The notes: generated by a model from the letters alone, not told the origin. 64,000 nucleotides of DNA from Phoenix dactylifera (GCF_009389715.1 NC_052395.1:26069670-26133669), one strand, 5' to 3'. Shown: positions 34,868 through 47,870, counted from the stretch's first letter. Numbers and translations are program-made.

Positions 34868-36985
34868 CTCCTCTTCAGCAGCCTCGGCAGCACCAGAAGC
34901 AGCCTCGGCAGCACCAGGAACAGCCTCAGAGGCCATCTCGGTGGCCTCGGGGACACCCTCATCCGCCTCGGCCAGACCTCCCTGGTCGGCCTCCGAGGCT
35001 TCTGCCTCCGCCTCCGACCTTTCGACCCCTGCTCCCGGTTTGAGCAGGTTCAGGTCAAAATCCGGAAGGAGCTGCCGCAGTTGGTTGCGGAAGTCCTTGA
35101 AGCCCTGGATAAGCCCGTTCACGCCTTCCTCTTCTAGAAGGTCACGGAACTCATCCGATTCGCGGAAGAGCTTCACTGTGCCTTGGGCTTGCTCCCGAGC
35201 CTCGTGGTATGCAGCTTTCCGCTCGAGGTTTTTTATTTCCCGCTCGAGCTCTAAAGTCTTGAGGCGGGCATTCCCCACCTCCTGCTCGCGGGTGGCCAGT
35301 GCCAGCTCGGCCTCGGCCAAACGAGCCTCCACGGCGCGCACTTCAGATCTCGTCAACGTGTGCGCGCCCTTCTCCTCTTCGAGCTCGGCAGTCAGAGCTC
35401 GTACCTCGTCCTCGGCTGCTCCCACTCTTGCTTGGAGCACCTGGCGTTCGGCTTCGGACGCCTGGCACTTTGCCTCGGCCTCCTCATGCCCCCGCTGATG
35501 CCTCCGGGCCCGCTTCCGATAGTCTTGCACTATGTGCATCAGCGTCTCCGTCTCGTGCAGATGCTGTAAAAGAGACGTGATAAACGTGAGAAACTAAAAA
35601 TAAAACTTGCATAACTATACAAACAGGAAGACTAACTTACCCGGACGGCGGAGCAAAGAGTGGAGTCCATGAAGGCGCTGTAGTTCATGGACCGTATTTT
35701 GGCCTGGTCGGCCGGAAGCAGCACGACCCGGAGTACTTCGCGCGCCACTTGGGGATTATCGAGGGCTGAGTCGCCCTCGAAGACCGACCAGACGGGAGCG
35801 TAAGGCACCCGCTCCCGTGAGCCCGACGGGCCCGGAAGGCCAACTTCGGCTAGCCTGGGCGGAGCCGACCCCGCAGCTCCTTGACTGCTCCCCGGCTCAA
35901 AACTGGAGGGCTGGGGTCGGACAGGCGGCCGGTCTGACTGCCGCAAAACTGGAGCGGGGCGCGCGAGCGCCAGACCCGTTGAACTTCTCCCCTGGTCGGC
36001 AATTGGAGCTTCCTGCCGACCAGGGATCTGGGAAATTGGCGCCGGGCACGGGAGCGCCACCGTAGCTCCACTAGAGCCCGCGCCCTCACCCCGACTAGCT
36101 TCGGAGCGCACGGGGCGAGGAGCGCTCACCTCGACTGCTGTGGTCGCCGAGGTCTTCGCCTTCTTCCTCGGCTCGGTTGGTTCTCCCGAGAGCTCGGCCG
36201 CCCTCTTTTGAAACCGGGCGTATAGGACCTCGCTCTTGGTCACCATCTTTGCGATATCTGCAAGGACGAGCAGGATTAAAACTTAGAATTATAACAAAAT
36301 GAAAAAGACATCCTACTGTTACTCTTACCATGGGGACGCGCCGAGCTCAGGCCAACGTTCACTAGAGCGTCCTCACTTATGAGGCCGCCCAGTAAAATAC
36401 CGTCTCCGAGGCTGCGGATGGTGTCGATGATCCCCTGCTCACGCGGAGAAAGCTTGGGGGCTTTGTTGACGGACCTGAACTGGGTCGGCCCCCACCTAGG
36501 GTCAAATCCCCATGTCCGTTCAGAACCTAGGAAGAAGAACTTCTTCTTCCAGTCATGAATGGACGAGGAGCGCCCTGAAAGAGTGGCCGACCCGCCCGAA
36601 GGGCGATATAGAGCCACTCTCCGTCTCCCGAATTCGACTTCAACACAAAAAGTCGCCGGAAAACGTTGACAGAGGTCGGAATCCCCTGCAGTAAACACAG
36701 CGACAGGAAACCGACCACTGTCCTCCAGGCGTTCGGAGCAAGTTGCGCCGGAACCAATTAGTATACCGTCAGCAACTCATTCACGAAGCCGTGAAGAGGA
36801 AACCGTAGGCCGGCCCAGAGTGATTCCAAATACACTCCAATCCGGTCTACCGGAGGATCGGTTACCCGATCCCCCCGCCTGGCGGGCTCCAAACGGAACC
36901 CTTCTAGAGAAAAAAACCACTCTTCGGTCATTTCGACCTCCAGTACACTCATGGTGGACTCGACTTCGCTTGGACCGAAAACCAT
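34868..36985 (-). pseudogene. antisense ORF of the gypsy element (Transposase_28-like plus coiled coil)
   Basis: Runs against the element. Exons 36985-36329, 36257-35641 and 35563-34868 are joined by GT-AG introns. Exon 1 resembles the plant 'putative gypsy-type transposon' domain (LRFPLHGFVNELLTVY, QLAPNAWRTVVGFLSLC, HDWKKKFFFLGSERTWGF). Exon 2 is Pro/Ser-rich; exon 3 is a long Glu/Ala/Arg coiled coil with an acidic tail. Breaks: TAA at 36760-36758 and a one-base shift near 36560. The copia insertion cuts the tail. Past it the frame resumes at 25045 and stops at 25002-25000. The function of these ORFs in Tat elements is unknown. Confidence 0.8.
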
Positions 36986-37107
36986 TAGGAGGAAGAGAAA
37001 AAGATTGAGAGAAAGGGACCTGTAGAAAATGCCGGAGAAAGGAAACTTCGGACTGAGAAAAGCTGGAGGAAGAAGACAATAAGAAGGAACGGGAGGCCAG
37101 GTGAGGG

Positions 37108-37116
37108 CTTATATAG
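37108..37116 (-). promoter_or_regulatory. antisense TATA box in gypsy
   Basis: CTATATAAG on the minus strand, about 125 bases upstream of the antisense ATG at 36985, suggesting a promoter separate from the LTR. Confidence 0.55.
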
Positions 37117-37460
37117 ACCCCTCCAACGGCCCAGATCAGCGAGAAAAACGCTGCACCCCGTTTAGATTACGACGCGTGTCGGCCCAAACGACGGAGCGCC
37201 ACATTTAATTCGGACTGACGCTTCGAACACCGAAGCGCCCCATCGGATCGTGCGGCCCCATCATGAGCCCACGACGCGAGGACGCTTCGGAGAAGGCGTC
37301 CCAATAATGAGATATTTTGGAAAAGAAGAAACGCCGCCTATTAAAGGCACCTCGAAGCGCCCGATAATTCAAAACGCGCAATAATTTAAAATTTTCAGAA
37401 TCCATAATGACCCAACTAAAACTACTTTCCGCGCTCAAGCTGGTAGCCAGCTGGAACTCG

Positions 37461-37475
37461 GAAGTCGGGGGGTAG
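37461..37475 (+). promoter_or_regulatory. gypsy polypurine tract
   Basis: GAAGTCGGGGGGTAG directly before the 3' LTR. Confidence 0.7.
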
Positions 37476-38421
37476 TGTTGGGGGAATACCCAAGTCATGC
37501 CACCTCAGAGGCGCTCGACTAAAGAGCGCCGACCAGAGAGGCGCTCGACTAGAAAGCGCCGACCAGAGAGGCGCTCGACTAGAGAGCGCCGACCAGAAGC
37601 AACCCCGCCACAGGACACTCCGCTAGGCGACCAGCTCGGCTCGGCACCTGTGCCGGGCCCGTGCCTTAGCCGAATACCCAATCTCCGCCTAACCCTCTAA
37701 AAGATCTGACAACTAAGTACATGACTCCACTACAATCTGCCACCATTCCTAAGTCATCAAGGCACGAGATCTCCGCAGGTACTCGGCACGACCTATCATT
37801 AATGCATAAGACCCCCTCAGGCCTCCGATGCACTCAGTCATTAAATGAACACGGCTCAAGATGATCTCCGGATCACTGAACCATCAAAGCGATGGCTCAC
37901 CCTGACCACCGATTCACTCAGCAATTAATGCACTTGCCGTCTACGAACCCCAGGCCCACCACGGCCGGTGGTTCAACCACCCCAACGGGTCCGATCAACC
38001 GTGACAGCTCCCTGACTCCGGCCTGATCCGGCCTTATTTTCCACTATGCCATTAATAAGCAAGATCGTGCCCAATTATCACAAAAGAGGACAAATTCCCC
38101 TGTCACCTCCCCGGTAACATAATATCTTTCTATAAAAAGGAACCTAGGGAAGGGGACAAGGGGGACAGTACAAAAACACAGACACACGAAAAATAGAGAA
38201 AAAAAAGGGAGAACAAACATTCTCCTCCTTCACTCCCCCCACATATTAGCCCCCTCTGACTTAAGCTTCGGAGGGTCGGCGCCGGAAAGCCCGGCCACCG
38301 GCTTTCTTGCAGGACTCTCCAGGAGGACGCCATCAGTCGACGTACCGCCATCCACCGCCCCGGCAGCGGAGCTCCTCCCCTCTCGGTTCGCAGCAGCCCC
38401 CGGGTCCAATTTCCAGCAACA
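37476..38421 (+). repeat. gypsy 3' LTR (946 bp)
   Basis: Partner of 16802-17718. It is 29 bp longer: one extra 30-bp unit near 37506-37595 and one single-base deletion. Confidence 0.95.
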
Positions 38422-38426
38422 GGTTT
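38422..38426. repeat. target site duplication GGTTT, right
   Basis: Matches 16797-16801. Confidence 0.9.
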
Positions 38427-40340
38427 AAAAGTGGCGACTCTTAAGCATTTTGGTTGTAGAAATTGATCTCGGAAATAAATCAATATAAGAAGTAAGAGCA
38501 AGCCGCAAATTGGTTGTTAGAGGAATCAAAGTTAATAGAGAACTAGTTCTTGCTCATGCATTGATCCTACAAGAAAGAGAGGATTGATGGTCATGCAATC
38601 ACTTTCAGTTGATTTGCTTCTCTTGTTACTCACTTTTAGAACTAGAGAGAAAGAAGGGGAATGCATCAAATGATGGAGTTAATACACCAATGATATCTTT
38701 AGGGGCTTCCACCATGTTATGACATCTTCATTTTATATAACAGAGATCAACAAAGAATCATTTTTATATTTTAATATAACGGAGCAAATACAAATTAGCA
38801 ATACATGATCATAGTTTAAGTAGACTAGATAACTATTTCCAAATGCTCACTTATGGGTGAAAAGGAATCCTAGACTTATCATTGTTAGGTTCAAAGTACC
38901 CCACTTGTTTAAACTTCAGAGAGCAGTTACTGCATGTGGCTGTTAAAGTTGATATAGATCAAACTTGGTCTTCTCAGCTTCTGGATAGAGGATATCCAAA
39001 TTCTTAAAAAATGTTGTCCGACAACTATATGGAACAGGATATGGAATAGCATTGTTCACAGGGCCAGGGCTTAGTATAATTGAGAGTCGCAGTGACGATC
39101 AACACCCTAGAAATTGATCACGGCCCCTTGCCAAAGCAACAAGGGTTCATAACATCCAAACCGAAGTTCAGTCGTAACAATGCGACTTGATCATCGAAGA
39201 AGAGGGTTGGGTTTGTGCTCAGTTAATAGTTGATGCAATGTCATCCTCTAATCATACATTGAAATCTATGAAAAAGCATGATCATGTGTGATGCACAAGA
39301 AAATGGACTTTATGGTTTGCAATTTTATGCATCTTGATAGGTAGCCAAATATAGTATTGTATTAGATCATCATGGAAGGAGACTCACAGACAATTATACA
39401 CTAGATCAATGATTGAAGAATGGTTGGATGCTCCTCAATCACCCTCTGCTAAGAGATATTTGGCAATTAAAGAGAGTTCTAATAGTTTTTAAAGCTTCTC
39501 ATCTCCTTTAAGAGGAAGCCAATCTATAGTTTGGTTAGTAAATGAAGGCTCCAATAGGGATTTGGATTTCTTTGAATCAATTTATATTCCTTTTGGTCTC
39601 TCATGCTTAATTGTCTGCAGAGAGGTATGGATGTATTTTTCTGATATAATATTCGTATACTATATAATATAAAAATATTATTTAACATTATAGTATAATT
39701 ATGATATAATACCATCATATAATATTCTAATATATAATATATTAAATAGAATTGTTATCATATTAGTGCATTCTATAATATATTTAATATTAAAAAATAA
39801 CTGAAACTGGAGGGCAAACTTATTTAATTTAATAGAAGATTTTTTTTCGTCCACTGTTCTCCAAGTAACATGCAAACTTTTTTGTTTATCCCGCATCAGC
39901 ATCCAAATACACAAAAGAAAAAAAAAAATTCAATCATTGCTTCCTATGATACCATGTTTTTTCAAATAAGAAAAACAAATTTTATGTCTACATGCCATTA
40001 TAAATTAAACCCAGGTATAATTTTCACTTAAATCAGATTTTATTTCAAAAGATTGTTCGCTAAATATATTTACGCAGCATGCTCTCCGTCAAAGTGGACA
40101 ACACAGTGACAACTACTGCACGAATTAATTAGTTTTTCTTGATAAATTGCAAAGATCATATATGTCTAGTATAAATACATCCCTTAAAATCAGTAAGCAA
40201 AAAAGAATTTAAAGGAGGAGGTATGGTTTCATAGTTGCGCCAAAGAGTGCCACCCGAATGCTGAGCAATAAAAGAGGCAACCTAATCTCCTGCTCTGTTC
40301 ATCTTCCTAAAGACATGGAAAGTTTGAAAAGCACTATAAT
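38427..40340. other. intergenic, nothing recognised
   Basis: AT-rich, with short inverted and palindromic AT stretches near 39650-39780. No ORF with family motifs. Confidence 0.5.
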
Positions 40341-40346
40341 CTCTAG

Positions 40347-42500
40347 TCAGCCTGAGGATGTCTTGTAGCAGTGGGTGCCTACACAGTGTCCTACAATGAC
40401 CCTGAACCACTTAATCACCACAGCAGAAACGCCTTCAATTTGAATGCGATCTGCTCTCAGGGTGAGCCTAGCATAAGTAAGACCCTTCCAGGATGCCCTC
40501 AACTCCGCACCAGAAATAGTGACATCAAAAATGCAGCTACGCCTAGCCGCAAGCAATCTAGAGTTTGGACATCTAATCACAAATCTGGCTCCAACTCTGC
40601 TACCGTCCTCAAATACGAACCGTCGAAATTAACCTTAAGAAAGCTCGGAGGTGGAGGCTTCCATCGAAGGAATACCATTTGGGTTGCTACAAGAGTTGAA
40701 CGGGAGTCCCAGATGTCCCTCACAATCATAGCATCTCCAACAGAAGATGATTGTGGGAACTCGACCGCTTGAAGTAAGGCTCTATCGACTACCAACCTTG
40801 GGCATTGCCTCTTATTGTCGAAGACCCAAGCATTTTTGTCCACCTAGATATGATAGACAAGGTAAGTAGCCCTCACCTCCCACGATCCCAAAGCAGAAGT
40901 CCTCATAGTTCCTTCTAAGTAATCCAGGAAGGCAGCGACGGGGTCGTGGATTGCCAGAACCTCCAATCAGCACTAATTGGCATCCGAGTCTATCTGACCC
41001 TGAGGAAGTAAAATAATGAATGTGCTACCGCCTCTTTCTTCGGACATCTGTCGTAGGACGATGTAGTACACCCTTGGTTGGTAGGCATTTCCATGCCACC
41101 TATCAGAGAAACAAGGCAACTCAGAGATGAACATGAAGCTTCCAAGTCCAGCCACCACTCATACTCCACATGGGCTCAACCCTATAAAGATCACAAAGGT
41201 TACTAGCTCTCACTCTTGATCTGCAAAATATCCTCTAGATCTTTTTATCCAGAATATCCCCCAAAGCAATCGAAAAGGCTAGAACTCTCTCAACCAATTG
41301 GTCCCCAAAGATGCATTGGACAGTCGCAACATCCCATCTTCTTTCCCCGGGCATGAGGGTGTTGGTCATTAAGTAGACCAGCATCAAACTTAAGACAACT
41401 CTCAGTAAGGTCACTCTGCCCACCCCTCTAATCTTTGTCAGATGCTTTACTCCATACTGTTGCAATCAATCTTCTTTGGTCGTCTGCCATGGATAGGTAC
41501 TCCCAAGTATCACCAGACCCATCCTACTCACCCACCCTCAATATATGCTTTTTGTTAGATTTGAGTTGAGGCTTGATCTTGGGGCTAAAGTAGGCAATGG
41601 ATTTGGTGAGGTTCACTTTCTGCCTAGAAGCAATGTAGTAGTCATCCAAGGTCTTCTGGATCACTAGGGCATTTTGCCTAATGGCCCTGGCAAGCAACAT
41701 GCAATCATCGGCGAAGAGGAGGTGTGAAATCGGCTCAATAGTGGAGGCTGGTCTGTAGACATCGAGGACCTGCATCAAGGCAGCCGCCTGGAGGGGTCTA
41801 GACAAAGTATTAGCATAGATAATAAACAGATAGGGGGACAAAGGACAACCTTGTCGTAGGCGGACAATAGATTCGAAGAAGGGTGTTGGTGAGCCATTCA
41901 CTAGGATAGCAAAGGAAGGTGTTTGAACATAGCTCATGATCTATCTATCCACTTCTCATAGAACCCGAAGCTCTCCAAGGAATGGGCCGAAAACTGCCAG
42001 CTCATACGATCATAAACCCTCAATGTCAAGCTTGATCGTCATCAAGCTGCATCGACTCGAGGCCCGGTGGAGATACTGCATGAACTCCTGAGTGATGAGG
42101 ACATTGTCCATAATGCTCCAGGCACCGACGAATGCCCCTAGCTCTAGATTAATGAAATGCAGAATAATGCCCCGCAATCTAATGAACAAAATCTTTGCGA
42201 TAATTTTGTATAAGGTTGTACATAAGCTAATGGGCCTATAATGACCCAGCTTTATGGCATTCTGTCTTTTTAGAATCAGAGTGAAAAGCGTCCTCTTCCA
42301 GGGCATTGGGCATCATCTTAGTGCAAAAAAACTAATGGACCGCAGCAACAATCTCATGCCAAAGGATGACCCAGTATCTCCAAAAGAAGAAGGGGGGAAA
42401 GCCATCAGGGTCCGAAGTTTTGTTCTCAGCCAACGACCATATCGCCTCCTAAACCTTTGTAGCCTCAATCGAGGTAGTGAGAGTAGTGTTCTCAGCATTT
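40347..42500 (-). mobile_element. LINE retrotransposon relic with RT and RNase H
   Basis: On the minus strand in order: RT finger block (GHYRPISLCTTLYKIIAKIL, 42306-42010); RT palm with RQGCPLSPYLF and the catalytic FADD (41937-41524); linker region; then an RNase H start (RWKPPPPSFLKVNFDGS, 40843-40577) and tail to 40347. Frames are broken many times and no endonuclease domain was found, so it is a 5'-truncated dead copy of a plant L1-like LINE. Confidence 0.85.
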
Positions 42501-42707
42501 GAAACTCTCACCAAATTAAAATTTTGGACCATTTCTCGATTTATGCGTGTTATCCTTGCACAAGAAAAATACTAATCTTTACTGTATCATTCCAATTTTA
42601 TCGAATGTCTCCAAAGAGATGGATTAATTAGTTCGAAAATGGCATCACATCACCTCCCACAGGATCCGTCCAAGCATAATTTTAAAGGCATCACGTCACC
42701 GCTCACG

Positions 42708-45700
42708 TACTAGATGATAGCTAAAATTTCATTTGATTGATTAAAATTTTTAAAAATATATATTGAATATATATATATAGCACGTGTAGAAATAATTATT
42801 AAAAAATATTACGGTGGCAATTCAAATTTAAATTTAAATTTAAATAGAGAGAAAATAGAAAAAGATAAGAAGAAGATTACAAGAAAAAATTGAATTCAAA
42901 AATTAAATTTAAATAAGAAGAATTTAAGGAATGTTATTATCCCCCCTCAAGTCGAGCATTCAATTGAATATGAAGCTTCGACTTTAAAAACCAAATGTGG
43001 TTGAAGTAAAGACCTTTGATGAAGATATCTTGATCTACAGAAGAGATAAATTTGATATTTAAAAGCTTACAACCTACCAATTCTCGGATAAAGTGATAGT
43101 CGATCTCGATATATTTAGTTCTTGTATGAAAAATTAGATTGAAGGTAAGAGAGATGGCAAAAATGTTGTTACACCAAATTAAAGGAATAAAGTGTAGAGA
43201 AATATGCAATTTACGAAAACATAACCATTGTAGTTCGGCAGTAGTTTGGGCAATGCATCGATACTTCACTTTAGTAGATGATTGAGTAATTATTGTTTGC
43301 TTTTTAACTCTCCAAGAGATAGGTTTAGGTCGGAAAAAAATACAAAAACTATTTGTAGAACATCTATCAATAGAGTTGTCGGCCCAATCTATATCTAAGT
43401 AAGAAATGAGATTTAATTAACTCGATCATAGCATAAGCCCAAAAGTGATGTTGCCTTTGAGAAATCGAAGTATGTGTTCGACTGCTACCATATGAGTCTC
43501 CATTGGATTTCGTAAAAATTGTCAGACTTGATTGATTGAGAAATTAAAATCTGGTCGTATTAAGGTTACATATTGGAGGGCTCCGACAATACTTCAATAA
43601 AATGTAGGATCATCAAGAGGAGGGCTATCCATATGGGCCAGCTTTCCGATAGCGCAAGGACTTAAACATGGTTTGTATCCAAGCATGTTGGTGTGTTGTA
43701 ACAAGTCTAGGATATATTTAGATTGATATAGAAAAATTTTATCACTCAACAGGTCTATTTAGATGCCAATAAAGTATGAAAATGAGGCCATATTCTTCAT
43801 CTTAAATGAATTACCAAGTTCAATAATGAGTTTTTAAAGAGCAATGTTATCATTGCCAGTAAGAATGATATCATCAATATAAAAGAAAAAATATAATGTA
43901 ATATTTCCATGATGATATATAAATAGTGAAAGATCTGATTGTGAAATAATGAACCCCAACAACATAATTTTTGAGCCAAACTTTTCATACCAAGCATGAG
44001 GAGCTTGCGAGAGTCCGTAAATTGATTTGCACATTTGCCAGACATGAGTGAATTTTGATGGATAAATATAACCTAGAGGTTGAGACATAAATTTTGTTTG
44101 TTGAAGGTTACAATATAAAAAGGCACACTCTACATCAACTAAGAGGTTGAGTGACCAATTATAAGTAAAAGCTATTGTGAAAATAGTTTTGGTTGTAGCA
44201 TGCTTAACAACGAAATTGAATGCCTTAATAAAATCAACTCCAAATTGTTGGTAAAAAAATCTTTAGCAATCAAACAAGCTTTGTATTTGTTGATGGATAT
44301 GTCTAAGTTTTGTTTAATTCAAAACACTCACTTACAACCGACAACATTCATGTTGGGATGAAAAGGGACGAGTCCAAGTTTGCTGATTTTGAAGAGATGT
44401 AAATTCGAGATCCATGGTGCATATCCACTTCAGACTTCTTAAGGCTTGTGTATAATATGTTGGTTCAATAGGATAGGATATAGTAAGGGCAGCTGGGAGA
44501 TAGTGGTGGTTATGTATAATATTTTATACTTGGAGATACCTGATTGAGATCGGATGGTCATGGGATGGGTGCATTATGATGGATTAGTTGGTTGGTTAGT
44601 GTGGTAGGGAGTTTGGTGATGGAGCATGGTGGTGGTGGTGGTCATAGAGGAGATTCAAAGGAGGCAAGGTAAGAGGTGGTCTTGTATTAAGATAGTGGGA
44701 TGAGTTCAATTAGGATGCTTGGGTTGTCATGTAATATAGTAGTTGAATTAGATATTGTTGCCATGGAAGAATCTTGAGATTGACATGTTCTGCCTACAAA
44801 GTGATCTTAGAATACAGATATTAGTAGTCCAAATAGTGTCAGTCAGAGTGGGGAGTTGAGGTAACTACATAGAAAGGGACTCAAGAGCAACAATGGGGTT
44901 GTGAGAAGCTAATTGAAGTGGTAATATAGTTGAAAAAGAAAAAACATGTTCATCAAATATGACATGGCATAATATATATATTTCTTTCTTTCATTGAATC
45001 AAGGCATTTATATCCTTTGTGAATAACGCTACACCCTAAGAAACAACCTTTAGTGGATCAAAATTCTAGTTTATTGGATTTGTATGGTTGACCAAGGAAA
45101 ACATAAACAATAGAAAGCTCATAAATGGGAATAGTTAGAAGATTTTTGGAAAAAGTTGCTCATATGGTGACATTTTGAGATGAGAAACAATAGACACTCG
45201 ATTTATTAAATATGCTATAATTAAAAAAAAAATGCTTCTAACTAGACTTTTAGAGAAAGAGATGCATGAGCAAGAAGTGTAGGTCTGGTTTCAACAATAT
45301 GATGGTGTTTTCTTTCGACAACACCATTTTATTCCAAAAAATGGGAGAAAAAATGGTGCATTATACATTATGAAGATAAAAAAATGCTTAAGAGTATTGC
45401 TTTTGAATTCACCACCCCGTTCGAAAAGGAAGATTTTGATTTTAGTATTAAATAATTTTTCAACTTATGCTTTAAAAGTGACAAAAATATCAAAGAAATA
45501 GATTTGTAATACATGGGAAACAACCATAATCACATAAAAAATTATCAGCAAACAATACATAATAAGAAAATTTTGAGCATGAAAGAGCAAGAAAAGGTCC
45601 CCAAATATCAGAGGATATTGAGAAGTCAAAATAAATAATAAAAATGATATTTTTTTACTTTTTCCTAATTGGTAAGATGAATATAAGGTTTGCCTTAGTG

Positions 45701-46625
45701 TATTTGAAATTGAAAAAGAGGACAAAAAGAGGATTGGATATTATGAGATGGAATGTCGAGATAATGATGTGATAGATCAATAGATTTGAGATGACTCACA
45801 TGGGCTGCTAATGAGTAATCATGTGCATCTTTTATTATAAAATGAAAGGGATAAAGTTCATTCTTAGTCATCCCATGATACAATGTTACTGGTACTTCAC
45901 ACATAGCTAGCTTGTCGGCAAAAACTTTGAATTATTGGAGATTATGTTGCATAGAAGATGAGCCCTTTATAGTATGATGAAGCAGCCGTTTCATAGTCAT
46001 GATATGAGGAGCAAAGGATCAGGCAAAGCAACAAGAGAGAACATCCTAAGCTTGCTTAGCTGAGGTGACTCCAACTATATAAGAAAGAGATAATTCTGAT
46101 TGTATAGCATTGATCCAAACAATAAGCCTCTGATCACATTGCTACCATAAAGCATAGGTTGGATGCATTGGAGAATGTTATGAAAACGAGTTGTCAATGA
46201 AGGACTTAAGCTTATGTCTCTGTAAAAATGGTTCAAAGAGAGATTTCTAAAAGAGATAGTTGCTGTCATCAAGCTTGATTGCAATTAGATTTGAGATATT
46301 GGAGATGATAAGGAATGTAGCATGAGAGGATTCGAGTTCGAGTGAAGAATTTGATATTGCTGGCATTGTTGGGATGCCTAAAATACGGTGCTAAGATGGG
46401 CTCTAATACCATGAAAGAGACAGGGCTAAAATCCCATTTGATTGGTTGGGATTTCTTTGAGTATGTATTGAATATGTATAGCATGTACAAGAGTGATTAT
46501 AAATTAGAAAAAAATAAAAAGAAAAATAAGGAGAAGATTGCAATAATAATTAAAATTCAAAAAGTAAATTTGAATGAATAGAATTTAAGGTATGTTATTA
46601 TTCTGCTTAGGTGGATTTTTTAGGC
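42708..46625 (-). mobile_element. decayed Ty1/copia element
   Basis: Minus-oriented. The 5' LTR lies at about 46412-46625. The primer site TGGTATTAGAGCC (46411-46399) directly follows it. Gag remnant 46400-46075; integrase pieces 45904-45465; RT with CKSIYGLSQAPHAWYEKF and YIDD (44088-43797); RNase H ending in KYIEIDYHFIREL (43269-43060); purine tract GAGGGGGG near 42940; 3' LTR about 42708-42938. The LTRs still align (ATTTGATTG..TTGAATAT) but are strongly diverged. Many stops and shifts. Much older than the nested copia. Confidence 0.85.
46399..46411 (-). promoter_or_regulatory. primer-binding site of old copia element
   Basis: TGGTATTAGAGCC, one change from the usual TGGTATCAGAGCC; it marks the inner edge of the 5' LTR. 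Confidence 0.8.
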
Positions 46626-46629
46626 GTCT

Positions 46630-47095
46630 TGCACTCGACCAAAGATGGACTTGCACAGATCATCACAGGTAGTCCGATAAATCTTAAATTTTAAAAAGTT
46701 CATCTTGGGGTCCACCAAATTCGGCATTAAATTTGATTTCAGCATATGATTACCAATTAAACTTGACAAAATGTTTTGATTTCAGTTAGATTCATTATGC
46801 ATCCTATTTACCAAGAAATATGCCTGCATGCAGGCAACGTTTGGAACCTGCTTACTAAGAAAAAACTGGTTTAATTTTGGAGTCATGGATTGCGGGCTAA
46901 ACTATTGGTTGACCATTTCTCCCTTTTTTTTTTTTTTTTCCGTTAACCACACACCTACCCCAGCTTCCTTCCTCTCGTTCTTCATGCTAACCAAACAAGT
47001 CCTAACCTCTATATAATAATTATAAATAAATCATAATTCATAAAAACAAGCATGCATGTAGAAGTAAAAAAGCCATTGGATCAACACCTTCCACA
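46630..47095. other. intergenic, nothing recognised
   Basis: No gene or repeat supported apart from a T-rich run near 46921-46940. Confidence 0.5.
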
Positions 47096-47099
47096 TTAT

Positions 47100-47870
47100 T
47101 GATTGGTACGCACAAGCGTGCATGTACCACATTTATCACACACTTGGATGCATCATTGTTTTCTTCGACATTTAGCTGGGGCCTTACAGTCCAGATCGGA
47201 GGCAGTACGGATGACCTATACTGCTTATCAGATCTTGCTAGCGAGAAACATGTGGATATTTGGGAAGAGATGCCCCCCATCGAGGGTAGTGGTGGAGAGG
47301 GCGCGACTGTTAGCAATGGAGGCCTCTAAGGCGATCCGGTCGAATAGATTTTTGATAACTCGGGACATCTAGAGCTCCTCGTCTGCTCGTAGAGCGCCTC
47401 GTTTAGTGTTTCTCACCTGGGAGCCCTCATCTCCGAGTTTTTTCAAGGTCAATTTTGATAGATGCGTCCTGCAGGGTAGCATGAAGGAAGACACGGATTT
47501 CATTATTAGGGCCCGGATTTCAAGGTGATTGCGGCTGGGGGTTGCCACTTTTTTGACATCTCAGTACTATGGCGAAGTTGAGAGCAGCATGGGTTAGCTT
47601 ATACTATGTACGGTGTGCCTTGCAGGAGAGAGAGTTCCTTCTAGAGAGTGACTCTACGATGGTTATTGGGTGGATCCTGCAGGCCTCAAGGGAGGTTGGT
47701 GATTACCACCCGCTACTAAGAGATATTAGGACCATGGGCCGTAATGGGTTGGTTATCCAGATGAAGCATGTGTTCAGAGAAGCCAATGGGGTGCGGATTG
47801 AGTGGTTTTTTTTGTTGTCAACCATTTGGAGGACCACCTATAGATGAGAGAAGCGAAGTTGCCTAGTGTG
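47100..47870 (+). mobile_element. LINE tail with RNase H
   Basis: Plus-strand frames carry the same YQILLARNMWIFG block as the other LINE relics and, at 47569-47847, an RNase H piece (LLESDSTMVIGWI, VFREANGV). Frames are broken and the RT is absent. Confidence 0.65.

Larger units (their letters stand above)
16802..38421 (+). mobile_element. Ty3/gypsy retrotransposon, Tat-type, with nested copia insertion
   Basis: One element from LTR (TGTTGGGGG...CAACA) to LTR, flanked by GGTTT on both sides. Without the 9812-bp copia and its repeated AAGGC it is about 11.8 kb. Order: 5' LTR, primer site, gag, protease, RT, RNase H, second RNase H, integrase, 104-bp tandem array, antisense ORF with its own TATA box, purine tract, 3' LTR. 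The second (archaeal-like) RNase H and the antisense Transposase_28-like ORF are hallmarks of the Tat/RIRE2/Grande branch. Nonsense codons and shifts in gag, pol and the antisense ORF show this copy is not autonomous. Confidence 0.92.

Noticed and set aside
35299-35580. Plus-strand Arg/Pro-rich ORFs at 34941-35580
   Set aside because: Reverse reading of the coiled-coil exon of the antisense ORF.
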